Source of the DNA: Bartonella krasnovii
Lineage (GTDB): Bacteria > Pseudomonadota > Alphaproteobacteria > Rhizobiales > Rhizobiaceae
DNA: 64,000 bases
Reading direction: 5' to 3'
NCBI RefSeq assembly: GCF_003606345.3
Contig: NZ_CP031844.2
Location: 434,001-498,000, forward strand
In this document: in pieces, positions 10,589-20,763 of the stretch
How positions within the stretch are numbered: position 1 is the first letter of the stretch
Layout of the letters: each line of letters begins with the position of its first letter
Notes under the pieces: generated by a model
What the model was told of the DNA's origin: nothing
Database searches by the model: none
Seen by the model: only the letters and a program-made list of their open reading frames with translations
Translations under genes and position numbers: made by a program

Positions 10589-10620
10589 CCCAAAAAACAC
10601 TCTCAAGTGTTTCTTGGGTT
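10587..10620. terminator. Bidirectional hairpin between gloC-like and BA14K-like genes
   Basis: Starting inside the stop codon of the hydrolase gene, AACCCAA and TTGGGTT arms enclose an inner ACACT/AGTGT stem with a CTCA loop. The hairpin sits between two convergent genes and can serve both. T-runs beyond it are weak. Confidence 0.65.
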
Positions 10621-10653
10621 ACTTGAAACTTCTTTAGTAGAATGTAACGAGAA

Positions 10654-11382
10654 TTAATTTAATGGGGCATAACAAATATATTCTCGGCCATCACGTCCCC
10701 GAAAAGTCCCAGTTTCTGGATTAAAAGAACGGTATTTTTTCTTACAATATTGAAGCCAATTGTGAGTGTCTGATTGCTGAAGGGGCTGATATGTTGTTGA
10801 CTGAACTTCATCAATAACTTGATTGTGTGGAACTGGTTGATAAATAACCCGAGGGGCCTCTTGATAAGTTACTTGGGGGTGTTGTGGGGTTTGATAGATG
10901 ATTTGTGTTTGTGGCTGTTTTGGCTTTTTTAAAAGATTATTAAGAATTACACCTGCAGCAAAAACAAGAATGCCTGCTGCTAAAGCCTCTCCTGAGCTGC
11001 CACGCGTTTCATAATGTTTATGGGTATGACGGTGATGGGTTGTCGTGTTGTGTTTACTATAATGATATGTTTCGCGCTCAATATGACGGTGACGATGTTC
11101 ACTCCCTGTATAGGCTACACGTTGAAGAGGACGACGATGAGGAGAAGAATGAGAAGAGGAGTGGGAATTAATTGTTCTCTTCATAGGATTCATGCGATCA
11201 TCTATTTCTTTATTTACCCTCCTCATATGATCATCTATTTCTCTCTCTATACTCTTCATTTTCTTCGTGGTAGTCTTTTCTTCATAACTCCATGAGGTAT
11301 CTGCAAGAGTTGTGCCTAGTGGCATAAAAATACTTACATTTGTTATTGCTGATAATACCGCTAATTCGATTATTTTTTTCAT
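10654..11382 (-). CDS. BA14K-like envelope protein, histidine-rich
   Basis: A 242-residue protein if translation begins at the ATG preceded by AAGGAG (an upstream in-frame start at 11412 lacks one). A signal peptide is likely (MKKIIELAVLSAITNVSIFM, cleavage near ADTSWS). A middle region rich in His, Arg, Tyr and Thr (about 75-125) is followed by a hydrophobic helix (ALAAGILVFAAGVILNNLL) and a polar Gln/Pro/Tyr linker. The C-terminal WLQYCKKKYRSFNPETGTF motif matches the BA14K family, first described as a Brucella immunoreactive lectin-like protein. Function is unknown; envelope location is inferred. It is transcribed convergently with the hydrolase. Confidence 0.72.
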   Translation of the reverse strand: MKKIIELAVLSAITNVSIFMPLGTTLADTSWSYEEKTTTKKMKSIEREIDDHMRRVNKEIDDRMNPMKRTINSHSSSHSSPHRRPLQRVAYTGSEHRHRHIERETYHYSKHNTTTHHRHTHKHYETRGSSGEALAAGILVFAAGVILNNLLKKPKQPQTQIIYQTPQHPQVTYQEAPRVIYQPVPHNQVIDEVQSTTYQPLQQSDTHNWLQYCKKKYRSFNPETGTFRGRDGREYICYAPLN

Positions 11383-12114
11383 AGCGATGCTCCTTATTAT
11401 GTAAACTCGCATTTTTTCACATTTTATTACGTGTCAAATTAAACACAATCTGAACGATTTATGATTTATTTTGATAAAACGAATAAAAAGCCCTTTGAGT
11501 AAATCTCAGCATAAAATCATGACAAAAGTTTGCTTTAAAGAAATATATGCTGCTTATTTTCGTTTATAATATTGTATTGAGCGTTATTAATTTTGCCTTT
11601 GTTCATAAAATGTGATGTAAAATCACTCTTTTTAGCTTTTTTTATTTTAAAAGACTTGAAAAATGAACGAAAGTAGCGTGGAAAAGGTAGCCCCCTTTCT
11701 ATCATGTGATTATATCAGCATGATAGAAGTCTTATTTATTGGCATCTTTCATAAGAGTATTCTCTTGTGTTTGATAGCTTTGTAAGAATAAGAAGCTGAT
11801 TATAAAAATTGGTTTTATACTCTTATGTTATGGCATATGGGGTGTTTTGGGGATGTGGAAGAGATCTTTTTTGATTTGGTTGTTACTGCTTTAAGGTTTA
11901 GAAATATTTTAGGGAGATGTATAATCTTCTTATAAAAAAGATCATTATGAAAAATGTTTTCTTACACCATTTCTTTGTTATTTTTCTTTCTTAATTAGAG
12001 TAGCATTGATGATATTGAAATTATTCATTTCTGGAATGGTGTTGTTTATTAATGATATCTTACTTAAGATTTTAGAGAGAAAAGATTTATTTTTAACAGC
12101 TTAACAGCTTTAGG
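11383..12114. other. 732-bp spacer with one strong inverted repeat
   Basis: No gene-like ORF. At 11699-11726 a near-perfect inverted repeat has arms CTATCATGTGAT and ATCAGCATGATAG, with a 3-nt loop and one bulged G. It has no following T-run on either strand, so it looks more like an operator or a structured RNA than a terminator. The rest is AT-rich sequence without recognisable content. Confidence 0.4.
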
Positions 12115-14436
12115 TTATTGATTAGGCTGACGTTTTCTTGTGTTTTGTGTTGTTTTGTGAAAAGCATTTTTTTGAGGCCTTTTTTTTGTTTTGCTTTTTT
12201 CTAAAATTCCAGTGTCGATTGTTGGGCCCATGTGATCAAGATCTGGCTTTGAGAAACGATTTGTTTGCATCATGGGATTATGGGTGGATTGTTCACTATG
12301 ATGTGTGAAAGGATCGTCTGCGATTGCGAGTTCTATTTTTTGTAATTGTTTTATTTCATCACGCAGTCGTGCCGCTTCTTCAAAGTTTAGATCAGCGGCT
12401 GCTTGACGCATTGATTTTTCGAGATTTTGAATATGGGTTGTTAAATTATTGCCAACCATATTATTCTGCGTGATAAAATTGGTAAGTTTTGTCGGAGTAT
12501 GGTGGTTTTCTTCGCCTGAATTGAGAATATCGTCGATATTTTTTTTAATACTGGTGGGGACAATATGATGTTCTTCATTATAGGCTATCTGTTTTTCTCG
12601 ACGTCTTTCTGTTTCTTTTAAGGCTCTCTCGATAGAGCCAGTAATGGTATCAGCATAAAGAATAACGCGCCCATCTACGTTGCGTGCAGCGCGTCCGATT
12701 GTTTGGATGAGCGATGTTTCAGAGCGTAAAAAACCTTCCTTGTCGGCATCTAGAATGGCAACAAAACCACATTCTGGGATATCCAGACCTTCTCGAAGTA
12801 GATTGATGCCGATGAGAACATCAAAAGTACCAAGTCTGAGATCGCGAAGAATTTCAATACGCTCTAATGTATCAATGTCAGAATGCATATAGCGTACCCG
12901 AATACCTTGTTCATGAAGATATTCTGTCAAATCTTCAGCCATACGTTTTGTCAGTACAGTGACTAAGGTACGGTAGCCTTTTTGAATTGTTTTGCGAATT
13001 TCATTTACAACATCATCGACTTGGGTTGAAGCTTTACGTACTTCGGTTGGTGGGTCAACAAGTCCTGTTGGACGAATAATTTGTTCAGCAAAAACACCAT
13101 GGGATTGTTCTATTTCCCAGCGTCCAGGTGTCGCAGAGACAGCAATGGTTTGTGGGCGCATAGCATCCCATTCTTCAAAGCGCAAAGGGCGATTATCCAT
13201 ACAGGAGGGTAGGCGGAAGCCATATTCTGCTAGAGTGGCCTTTCTGCGAAAGTCGCCTCGATACATACCACCAATTTGAGGAATTGTTACATGGCTTTCA
13301 TCGATAAAAACAAGAGCGTTGTTTGGAATATATTCAAACAAGGTTGGTGGTGGTTCGCCAGGCTTTCGTCCTGTTAAATAGCGTGAATAATTTTCAATTC
13401 CGGCGCAAGAGCCGGTCGTTTCTAACATTTCTAAGTCAAACATTGTGCGCTGTTCTAAACGTTGTGCTTCTAAAAGGCGTCCTGCTGCGTTCAATTCATC
13501 AAGACGTTGAACCAACTCTATTTTAATGGCTTTCATTGCTTGATTGAGTGTTGGCCGCGGTATGACATAGTGTGAATTGGCATAAATTTTAATGGATTGA
13601 AGAGCTGCTGTTTTTTGTCCTGTAAGAGGATCAAATTCAGTAATTGTTTCTACTTCATCGCCAAACAGCGAAAGTCTCCAAGCACGATCTTCAAGATGGG
13701 CAGGAAAAATTTCAATTGTATCACCTCGTACACGAAAAGAACCACGAATAAAGTTTATGTCTTGTCGGTAATACTGTTGAGAAACTAAATCAGCTAGGAG
13801 TTTTCGCTGATTGAGTTTGTCCCCTTTTTGTATTTGTAAAGTCATGGCTGTATAGGTTTCTACCGAGCCAATTCCGTAGATACAGGATACAGACGCCACA
13901 ATAATGACATCATCACGCTCTAAGACAGCGCGTGTTGCAGCATGGCGCATACGGTCTATTTGTTCATTAGTGGAGGATTCTTTTTCAATATAGGTATCAG
14001 AGCGTGCAACATAGGCTTCTGGCTGATAATAGTCATAATAAGAAACAAAATATTCAACAGCATTATGAGGAAAAAAGCTCTTAAATTCTCCGTAAAGTTG
14101 TGCGGCAAGCGTTTTATTGGGGGCTAAAACGAGAGCTGGGCGTTGTGTTTTTTCAATGACTTTTGCCATTGTATAGGTCTTTCCTGAGCCAGTAACCCCT
14201 AAAAGCACCTGTGTCCGTTCATCTTTTTCAATTCCCTCAACCAGAGTTTTAATGGCTTGAGGTTGATCTCCCGCTGCTTTAAAGGATGTTTCGAGTTGAA
14301 ATGGAATACCACCTTCAGATTTTTCAGGACGAATAGGGCGGTGAGGCGTCCATAACGCCCCATTCTTAAAAAGAGGATTACCTGAAGCAATCAGAGCAGA
14401 AAGAGCTTCTACGGTTGCAGTAACACCATTTTTCAT
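12115..14436 (-). CDS. uvrB: Excinuclease ABC subunit B
   Basis: Damage-verification helicase of nucleotide excision repair; it is loaded by UvrA and recruits UvrC. The 773-residue protein carries an N-terminal extension of about 45 residues before the conserved [20 protein letters not shown], as in other Rhizobiales. Walker A is GVTGSGKT, the beta-hairpin is [11 protein letters not shown], and [12 protein letters not shown] is the Walker B region. Helicase motifs V and VI are [13 protein letters not shown] and [13 protein letters not shown] domain ([20 protein letters not shown]) that contacts UvrC is near the end, followed by a basic tail. I see no GTTC-N7-GTTC LexA box upstream. Confidence 0.97.
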   Translation of the reverse strand: MKNGVTATVEALSALIASGNPLFKNGALWTPHRPIRPEKSEGGIPFQLETSFKAAGDQPQAIKTLVEGIEKDERTQVLLGVTGSGKTYTMAKVIEKTQRPALVLAPNKTLAAQLYGEFKSFFPHNAVEYFVSYYDYYQPEAYVARSDTYIEKESSTNEQIDRMRHAATRAVLERDDVIIVASVSCIYGIGSVETYTAMTLQIQKGDKLNQRKLLADLVSQQYYRQDINFIRGSFRVRGDTIEIFPAHLEDRAWRLSLFGDEVETITEFDPLTGQKTAALQSIKIYANSHYVIPRPTLNQAMKAIKIELVQRLDELNAAGRLLEAQRLEQRTMFDLEMLETTGSCAGIENYSRYLTGRKPGEPPPTLFEYIPNNALVFIDESHVTIPQIGGMYRGDFRRKATLAEYGFRLPSCMDNRPLRFEEWDAMRPQTIAVSATPGRWEIEQSHGVFAEQIIRPTGLVDPPTEVRKASTQVDDVVNEIRKTIQKGYRTLVTVLTKRMAEDLTEYLHEQGIRVRYMHSDIDTLERIEILRDLRLGTFDVLIGINLLREGLDIPECGFVAILDADKEGFLRSETSLIQTIGRAARNVDGRVILYADTITGSIERALKETERRREKQIAYNEEHHIVPTSIKKNIDDILNSGEENHHTPTKLTNFITQNNMVGNNLTTHIQNLEKSMRQAAADLNFEEAARLRDEIKQLQKIELAIADDPFTHHSEQSTHNPMMQTNRFSKPDLDHMGPTIDTGILEKSKTKKRPQKNAFHKTTQNTRKRQPNQ

Positions 14437-14697
14437 TGTTGTTATCCTTTGATAGAAAAGTTCTGATGATTTTAAAGGGAATACTAATTTTTACAATTTC
14501 ATTACGACAGCAGCAAAACGTTATTGCACAGTTTTGTTGTGATTTACTGGTTCTTTCATGAGTATATTAATAAAGCTTTTTTGTGAGATGACCTCTTCAA
14601 AATGTTTCTTTGGAGAAGATATATTTGTGGTCGCTCGTGGGACACTATTGCATTCTTGCCATGATGATCTTCAAGAGGGAATAAGTTATCATGGCTG

Positions 14698-15021
14698 TTA
14701 TGGAGAATAATCATGTGTTGTGGCCTGTTTTGGAACTAAAGACATTGTGTAGGTATGATAAAGGTCATTGCCATCTTTAAATGAAAGATAACGAGATGAT
14801 ACCCAGCCTATTTGAGCATTGTGTCGGATATGGCACCAATTTCCTTCACAGTTTTTAACAAAAACCAATTCGCCAGCAGAGATTAAGCCACAAACTGCAT
14901 ACTGAGTGCTGGGGCCTGTTCGAAAATTAAGATTTGTTGTCACAAAGGCATCTGCTGCTTTAGATATTGTTGTAGCTAAAAAGAAAGAGCCAAACACAAA
15001 AAAAATGACGAACTTTTTCAT
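14698..15021 (-). CDS. Secreted SH3-domain protein
   Basis: A 107-residue protein with a signal peptide (MKKFVIFFVFGSFFLATTIS, cleavage near SKAADA) and one bacterial SH3 (SH3_3) domain at about residues 27-82: VTTNLNFRTGPSTQYAVCGL followed by GNWCHIRHNAQIGWVSSRYL. Two cysteines in the domain could form a disulfide in the periplasm. Such proteins often bind peptidoglycan or act as periplasmic adaptors; the actual role is unknown. It stands alone, divergent from greA. Confidence 0.82.
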   Translation of the reverse strand: MKKFVIFFVFGSFFLATTISKAADAFVTTNLNFRTGPSTQYAVCGLISAGELVFVKNCEGNWCHIRHNAQIGWVSSRYLSFKDGNDLYHTYTMSLVPKQATTHDYSP

Positions 15022-15233
15022 TTTTCTGCAAAGAATTTCTTTAGAAATTATCCTTCTCTCTTTAATATCTCATGGGATTACTTTTTCTAGACTATGATAA
15101 AATAAAGAAAATTACAATTCTTTCTTCTTTATGAGACTTTAAGGAGGAGAGCGAAGTTTAACGTTTTAAGCACCAAAATGAGATGTTTTAAACACTATTA
15201 GTGCATGTTTTGTTCCCTTTATTTATTTTTATA

Positions 15234-15262
15234 TGGAAAACAGGGATACTGTGCTATATAAT
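15234..15262 (+). promoter_or_regulatory. Probable sigma-70-type promoter of the greA leader
   Basis: A perfect TATAAT lies at 15257-15262 with a weak -35 (TGGAAA, 15234-15239) 17 bp upstream. Transcription would start near 15270 and run into the leader terminator at 15281-15314. Confidence 0.55.
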
Positions 15263-15280
15263 AGAAAAGATCGTAGTTTT

Positions 15281-15314
15281 CGGATTCCAAAAGTAATTTT
15301 GGAAGCCGTTTTTT
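15281..15314 (+). terminator. Intrinsic terminator in the greA leader
   Basis: CGGATTCCAAAA (15281-15292) and TTTTGGAAGCCG (15297-15308) pair over 11 bp with one A-G mismatch and a GTAA loop, directly followed by six T residues. No plus-strand gene ends upstream, so this terminator can only act on a short leader transcript starting about 12 bases before it. It sits 42 bp before the greA ATG. Confidence 0.7.
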
Positions 15315-15356
15315 GTATTTTTATTAAACCTTCCGTGTAATAGAAAGGGACGGATT

Positions 15357-15830
15357 ATGGAAAAAGTTCCGATGACTACAGCTGGCTTTGAAAGTCTTAA
15401 AGAAGAGTTGCGTTGGCGTCAACAACAGGAACGTCCACGAATTATTGAAGCAATTTCTGAAGCGCGTGCCCATGGTGATTTGTCAGAAAACGCTGAATAT
15501 CATGCCGCTAAAGAAGCACAAAGCCATAATGAGGGGCGTATAAATGAGCTTGAAGATTATATCGCAAGGGCAGAAGTTATAGATGTCTCTCGTCTTTCAG
15601 GTGACAAAATCAAATTTGGAGCGACTATTAAACTTTTAGATGAGGATACTGAAGAAAAAAAAGTATATCAAATTGTAGGGGATCAAGAAGCTGATGTAAA
15701 GGTTGGTAAAATCTCTATTTCTTCACCGATTGCGCGTGCACTCATTGGCAAACAAGAGGGTGATGTGATTGAAGTGAATGCCCCCGGTGGTGCGCATAAT
15801 TACGAAATCATTAAGGTTCAGTACATCTAA
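15357..15830 (+). CDS. greA: Transcription elongation factor GreA
   Basis: Rescues backtracked RNA polymerase by stimulating transcript cleavage. The 157 residues are standard. The N-terminal coiled coil ([20 protein letters not shown]) carries the acidic tip in [20 protein letters not shown], with the two carboxylates that coordinate the catalytic Mg ion, and the C-terminal domain is FKBP-like ([20 protein letters not shown]). A GGGA-type ribosome site precedes the ATG. A terminator hairpin in the leader suggests control by attenuation. The LPS glycosyltransferase follows after 14 bp and is probably co-transcribed. Confidence 0.97.
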   Translation: MEKVPMTTAGFESLKEELRWRQQQERPRIIEAISEARAHGDLSENAEYHAAKEAQSHNEGRINELEDYIARAEVIDVSRLSGDKIKFGATIKLLDEDTEEKKVYQIVGDQEADVKVGKISISSPIARALIGKQEGDVIEVNAPGGAHNYEIIKVQYI

Positions 15831-15844
15831 ATATCTCAATAGTT

Positions 15845-16903
15845 ATGCGTATGTCTTTGCAAGAAACAGAGGTTATTGCTCCTCACTTTAAAAGGCGTTT
15901 ATCCGGAGTGACATCTACGATTATTCAGCTTGTTCCACTGCAGCGCGAACAAGGGGTGCGTATATCTACTTTGGGATTTGGGCTTCCAGAGAATTTGCCA
16001 GCTCTTGGCTTTCGGGACCTTTTCGGACTTTGGAAAAGTCCGAAAGGGAAGTCGTTTCGTATTTGGCATGCAAGGCGCAATATTGAGATGCTTTTTGGGA
16101 TCTTGTTGCGTGATGTCTTGCGTATGAAGCTGAAACTTATCTTTACATCGGCTTCACAGCGTCATCATAAGCCTTTTACCAAGTGGTTAATTCGCCGTAT
16201 GGATAGAGTTATTGCTACCAGTACACATACGGGCGCTTATCTAGAAGTTTCTCATAAGGTTATTATGCATGGGGTGGATGTGAAGCGTTTTACGCCACCA
16301 CAAACTCTTGATGATTACTTTTCTTCAACAGGATTTCCAGGAAAATATGCGGTAGGATGTTTTGGGCGTTTGCGCAGCTCAAAGGGAACTGATTTGTTTG
16401 TGGAGTCAATGATAGCGTTGCTGCCACGTTACCCTGACTGGACAGCACTTATTGCTGGTCGTACAACAGAGCAACATTATCGCTTTGAAAAAGAATTACG
16501 CCAAAAAGTTGCTAGGGCTGGTCTTAATGATCGCATTATTTTCCTTGGTGAGATTCTGGAAATTCCTTTGTGGTATCGTCGTTTATCGCTTTATGTTGCA
16601 CCTTCTCGTACAGAAGGTTTCGGTTTAACACCATTAGAGGCAATGGCATCACAGGTTGCAGTTGTAACGAGTGATGCAGGCGCTTATAAAGAATTGGTTG
16701 TAGAAGGAACAGGAACGGTTGTAAAAGCAGGAGATGGTTTGGCTTTAACGGCAGCCATTGAACCCTATTTTGCTGATGTAGAAAAAACATTGGCAGCAGG
16801 GGAAAAAGCTTTAGCGCATGTTCGTACGCATTTTCCTTTGGAAAAAGAAGCAAGCGAGATTAAAAGTGTTTATGAAGAACTGTTTGCAGAAAAAGCACTT
16901 TAA
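15845..16903 (+). CDS. lpcC: LPS core glycosyltransferase, GT4 family (LpcC/LpsB-like)
   Basis: A 352-residue GT-B enzyme. The N-terminal acceptor domain includes RIWHARRNIEMLFGILLRDV; the C-terminal donor domain includes VGCFGRLRSSKGTDLFVESM, ALIAGRTTEQHY and the GT4 signature PSRTEGFGLTPLEAMASQVA with the catalytic E-x7-E spacing. Length and position directly after greA match the rhizobial LpcC/LpsB mannosyltransferase of the inner LPS core (in Sinorhizobium the order is greA-lpsB). The sugar and acceptor in this organism cannot be read from sequence; Bartonella LPS is reduced. The gene is followed by almost 1.2 kb of non-coding DNA. Confidence 0.82.
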   Translation: MRMSLQETEVIAPHFKRRLSGVTSTIIQLVPLQREQGVRISTLGFGLPENLPALGFRDLFGLWKSPKGKSFRIWHARRNIEMLFGILLRDVLRMKLKLIFTSASQRHHKPFTKWLIRRMDRVIATSTHTGAYLEVSHKVIMHGVDVKRFTPPQTLDDYFSSTGFPGKYAVGCFGRLRSSKGTDLFVESMIALLPRYPDWTALIAGRTTEQHYRFEKELRQKVARAGLNDRIIFLGEILEIPLWYRRLSLYVAPSRTEGFGLTPLEAMASQVAVVTSDAGAYKELVVEGTGTVVKAGDGLALTAAIEPYFADVEKTLAAGEKALAHVRTHFPLEKEASEIKSVYEELFAEKAL

Positions 16904-18086
16904 TATTATATCAAAAATCTTCTTAAGAATGATAAAAAATGGGTTCCATAAGGTTATCTCGCAATTATCAAGAAAATAGCTCAAAGATATAAATGTTATT
17001 TTACAAAATTTATTTTGTCTTTAGTTGAATGCTATAAGAGTTTTTCAAAATTTGGATAAAAAAATTAAAAATGTATACGCTTGAGAGCGATATGAGGCTT
17101 ATGTATGATAAAGTATACGAGAAGGGAGGAAAGCTATTTTTATGCTAATGATATTTTAGAATAAGAAAACAATGCTTCACCTAAAGTCTTATAGATTTAT
17201 GGACTATCTTAACAGTTTTGTATTGATATTGTTTGTTTTGTAAGACTTAAATAGAGTGAAAAAAATGTTTTCTTCTCTTAAAAAAAAGTAATGATGGTCT
17301 CTCCATGGATAAAATAGTCATACATAATTTAAATAAGTTCATAATAAGATAAATCTAAGATTAATATATTGATTCATATAGATAATCTACCTTCGCAATT
17401 TGAATAATATTTTAAGATTTTTACATGTCAAATTTGTTGCTATTAAACCAATGAGAGCTGCCCTCTTACACATCACAATTGGAAGATGGCATTGGTGGAT
17501 AAAAATTATTGAAGACAAGCTATAAAGAGATTTTTATACATTGTCTGAAATGTAAGCTGTTGCAACATTGATAGAAAGAAAATAACATGGTGATATTAAT
17601 TTATGTCTTTTTTGTGGTGCCGATTTTCACCTTATTATTTAAATGAAAGTAATAATACCCATTTTGTACTTTTTATAAGGGCTGCCGTGAAATGGGGGTG
17701 ATGAGTACCATGGGGTATTTTTTGTAATACGCTAGTAAATTGATAATAAATGGTATTTTGTTTTTTATAAGGCTATAACTTATTGGAGAAAAACATTTTT
17801 ATCATCAAATATCCATATTTTTGCATGAGCGATTATTCGTAAAAAGGATGTTCTATGGAGCCGTTTTATTTGATAAAGAAGCTCAAGAATGTAATGTAAA
17901 GTGCTATACGTTATGGCTTTGGAAGCTGTTGACACTTAAATTTTTTTCAGAAATATTTTTATATTAATCATTTATATGATATTTTGGATTTTAGGAAATC
18001 TTCCGATTGAAGATTATTCTGCATATTGTTCACGCCTTTTTATTTTGTCAATTTTTTTATCATAGTAGAATAAAGTACTCTATACA
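16904..18086. other. 1.18-kb gene-free spacer downstream of lpcC
   Basis: No frame of convincing length or composition. In Sinorhizobium, as I recall, lpsE, lpsD, lpsC and lrp lie between lpsB and trxB; nothing recognisable of them is left here, so this may be their graveyard. It holds one structured candidate at 17654-17723 (listed separately). A stretch at about 17494-17510 (GTGGATAAAAATTAT) weakly resembles the dispersed repeat described near 21.9 kb. Confidence 0.45.
17654..17723 (+). other. Candidate structured RNA element or terminator
   Basis: Arms AATACCC (17654-17660) and GGGTATT (17713-17719), with inner GTAC (17666-17669) and GTAC (17705-17708), enclose a G-rich loop region of about 35 nt and run into six T residues (17718-17723). 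The layout resembles a long-loop terminator or a small structured RNA. No gene lies upstream within 700 bp. I do not recognise a known RNA family. Confidence 0.35.
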
Positions 18087-19499
18087 TTAGAATTGTTCAC
18101 GCCAGAAAGCGGGAATAAAAAGGACGAATATCGTTATGATTTCAAGGCGTCCAGCTAACATTAGAAAACTTAAAATCCATAAAGCATTATCGTTGATTGT
18201 AGAAAAATTCCCAACGGGACCAATAATATCTCCAAAGCCTGGGCCAACATTTGAAAGTGCTGTTAAGACTCCTGTAAAGGCTGAGGTAAAATCAAGACCG
18301 GTTGTAAGCAAAAGTGCAGTGCCAATAACAAGGCAGAACATATAAAGACAGACAAAAAACAAAACGGCTTGAGCAACATCGTTTGATATATTTGAGTGAT
18401 CGTAGCGCGCTTTTACAACAACATTAGGAGAAAGAAGTTTTTCTATATTTGTTTGTGTAATACGCCAAAGAATAATGAGGCGATTGATTTTCATGCCACC
18501 AGAAGTAGAACCAGCACACCCGCCTGTAAAAGAAACAATTAAGAAAATTCCAAGAGCAAAGGGCCCCCAAAGTTGATAATCTTCAGCGCTGTAACCTGTG
18601 GTGCTAATAATGGATGAAAGATGAAAAATAACATCAAGAAAGATCAAGTGGAAAGCGCGATGATCATGAAACCGTAGCCAGGCTGCTAAAGCAAAGCTGA
18701 AAAGGATAACGATATGGAGAAAAACAATCACTTGTGGGTCAAGAAAACGTTTTGAGTGTCCAGGAAGGATTAATTTAACATAAAGTACGAAGGGTAAAGC
18801 AGAAAGCAACATAAAGATTGTTGAAGTAATTAAGATGGCTGGTGTATCAGAAAAATAGCCAAAAGAAGCATCATGCGTTGAAAAACCAGCAGTTGCGACT
18901 GTACTCATTGCATGGTTAATGGCATCAAATAAATTCATGCCCGCAGCAAAATAAGAAAGCATACAAGCCAATGTGAGTCCGACATAAGCGATGATAATTC
19001 CGTTAGCAATTTGATTGATACGAGGCAATATTTTTTCAGATTTATCAGATGATTCCATATGAAAAAGCCGCACGCCACCCACACGTAGTGAAGGCAAAAG
19101 CAAAAGGGCTAAACCGATAAAACCGATGCCTCCAATCCAGCATATGAGAGAGCGCCATAACAAAATACTTCGCGATAAATGATCAAGACCAGAAAGGACC
19201 GTGGAGCCTGTTGTTGTAATTCCCGAGACCGATTCAAAAATGGCTCCCGCTAGAGAAATGGGAAGAGAGGAAAGATAAAGAGGCAAAGCACCTACAATGC
19301 TTCCTGTAAGCCAAAGACAAACAGTGAGCATAAAGCCAAGTCGTGCTGAAAAACGACAAGTAGCCCCTTTCGTTGCTAAAAGAATCAGCGTTGCTAACAT
19401 GGTGGTTATGGCACAAGAATAGAGAAAGATTATCCAATTACGGTTATTGTCATGCAAATCCACCAAAATTGGCAAAAGCATTGCTCCTCCCATGATCAA
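18087..19499 (-). CDS. trkH: TrkH-family potassium uptake channel subunit
   Basis: Membrane subunit of the Trk potassium transporter, which works with a cytoplasmic TrkA gate encoded elsewhere. About ten hydrophobic segments and four selectivity-filter loops are visible, among them ESVSGITTTGSTVL, MSTVATAGFSTHDASF, SSIISTTGYSAEDY and TALSNVGPGFGDI, plus the TGGCAGSTSGGMK signature. At 470 residues it is slightly short at the N-terminus: the frame starts with TTG at 19499, while an ATG at 19481 is preceded by GGAGGA at close spacing and is an equally good start. The upstream stop leaves no room for a much longer form. The gene is divergent from trxB and isolated by long spacers. Confidence 0.9.
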   Translation of the reverse strand: MIMGGAMLLPILVDLHDNNRNWIIFLYSCAITTMLATLILLATKGATCRFSARLGFMLTVCLWLTGSIVGALPLYLSSLPISLAGAIFESVSGITTTGSTVLSGLDHLSRSILLWRSLICWIGGIGFIGLALLLLPSLRVGGVRLFHMESSDKSEKILPRINQIANGIIIAYVGLTLACMLSYFAAGMNLFDAINHAMSTVATAGFSTHDASFGYFSDTPAILITSTIFMLLSALPFVLYVKLILPGHSKRFLDPQVIVFLHIVILFSFALAAWLRFHDHRAFHLIFLDVIFHLSSIISTTGYSAEDYQLWGPFALGIFLIVSFTGGCAGSTSGGMKINRLIILWRITQTNIEKLLSPNVVVKARYDHSNISNDVAQAVLFFVCLYMFCLVIGTALLLTTGLDFTSAFTGVLTALSNVGPGFGDIIGPVGNFSTINDNALWILSFLMLAGRLEIITIFVLFIPAFWREQF

Positions 19500-19806
19500 C
19501 GCAAAACGTGCACAGACATTGATAATAAACTGAAAAATGACCGTTCCCTATCTTTGTATCTCTTTTTATTATGGTTTTGTGCTCATAAGAATTTACGTCT
19601 TTTTCTTTATAGGATAAAGATTAACCTTAACATTAGTATGCCTTGATGAATGATAACTAGACCTTTTCATAAAACTTGAAAAGAGGTACATATAACATAA
19701 TTGAGCCTATTGAAAAATATTTTTTTAAAGACTTACATTCCGTTGGAATTTATTAGAATTATTAAGTTGTAAAATAATTAAATTGTAAAAAAATAAAGGG
19801 AATTTA
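19500..19806. other. Divergent spacer between trkH and trxB
   Basis: 307 bp, AT-rich. It must carry the promoters of trkH (minus) and trxB (plus). I see no ORF, RNA gene or clear operator. Confidence 0.4.
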
Positions 19807-20763
19807 ATGGGAAACTCGCGTATTCGTCTGCTGATTATTGGTTCAGGTCCGGCTGGTTATACAGCGGCGGTTTATGCGGCAAGAGCAATGCTCCAGCCGG
19901 TTTTAGTGACAGGTTTGCAGCAGGGGGGGCAATTGACAATCACAACGGATGTAGAAAATTATCCAGGTTTTGCTGCCCCTATACAAGGACCATGGTTGAT
20001 GGAACAAATGGCAAAACAAGCTGAGAATATGGGGACAAAAATTGTCTATGATACGATTACAAAGGCAGATTTATTGAATTATCCTTTCGTTTTATATGGG
20101 GATTCAGGAACACAATATTCTTGTGATTCACTGATTATTGCAACAGGAGCCCAAGCACGCTGGCTTGGTTTAGAAAGTGAACAAACCTTTATGGGTGGTG
20201 GTGTTTCTGCTTGCGCTACATGTGATGGCTTTTTTTATCGAGGTAAGGATGTTATTGTTGTAGGGGGAGGAAATACGGCCGTTGAAGAGGCCCTTTATTT
20301 ATCGCATATAGCAAAAAGTGTAAGCGTGGTTCATCGGCGAGAACAGTTTCGGGCAGAGAAAATTTTGCAAGATAGGTTACTTGCTTGTAATAACGTACGT
20401 GTTTTTTGGGATCATGTGGTCGAAGAAATTGTGGGGCTCCCAGCTCAGGGGAGAAAGGGGGCTGTTGTAACAGGGGCACGTTTGAAAAATGTTAAAACAG
20501 GTCATGAGATGAAAGTGGAAGCAGAGGGAATATTTATTGCCATTGGGCATGATCCTGCGGTTTCTCTGTTTGAAGGGCAACTGAAACAAAAACGAGGCGG
20601 CTATTTATGGACAGAACCGGATTCAACAGCAACAAGTATTGCTGGTGTTTTTGCAGCAGGGGATGTAACAGATGAAACATTCCGCCAAGCTGTAACGGCC
20701 GCAGGGAGGGGATGTATGGCAGCATTGGAAGCTGAACGGTTTTTAGATATGCTTAAGCGTTAA
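19807..20763 (+). CDS. trxB: Thioredoxin reductase
   Basis: FAD/NADPH enzyme that reduces thioredoxin. The 318 residues show the FAD-binding IGSGPAGYTAAVYAARA (about 11-27), GGQLTITTDVENYPGF, the redox-active CATC at residues 136-139, the NADPH-binding VVGGGNTAVEEALYL and the C-terminal FAD motif GVFAAGDVTDETFRQAVTAA. This is the standard low-molecular-weight type. The LysR regulator begins about 40 bp downstream and is probably co-transcribed; the trxB-lysR order is shared with Sinorhizobium (trxB-lsrB). Confidence 0.97.
   Translation: MGNSRIRLLIIGSGPAGYTAAVYAARAMLQPVLVTGLQQGGQLTITTDVENYPGFAAPIQGPWLMEQMAKQAENMGTKIVYDTITKADLLNYPFVLYGDSGTQYSCDSLIIATGAQARWLGLESEQTFMGGGVSACATCDGFFYRGKDVIVVGGGNTAVEEALYLSHIAKSVSVVHRREQFRAEKILQDRLLACNNVRVFWDHVVEEIVGLPAQGRKGAVVTGARLKNVKTGHEMKVEAEGIFIAIGHDPAVSLFEGQLKQKRGGYLWTEPDSTATSIAGVFAAGDVTDETFRQAVTAAGRGCMAALEAERFLDMLKR

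Noticed and set aside
14437..14560. Possible SOS box upstream of uvrB
   Set aside because: No GTTC-N7-GTTC pair on either strand.
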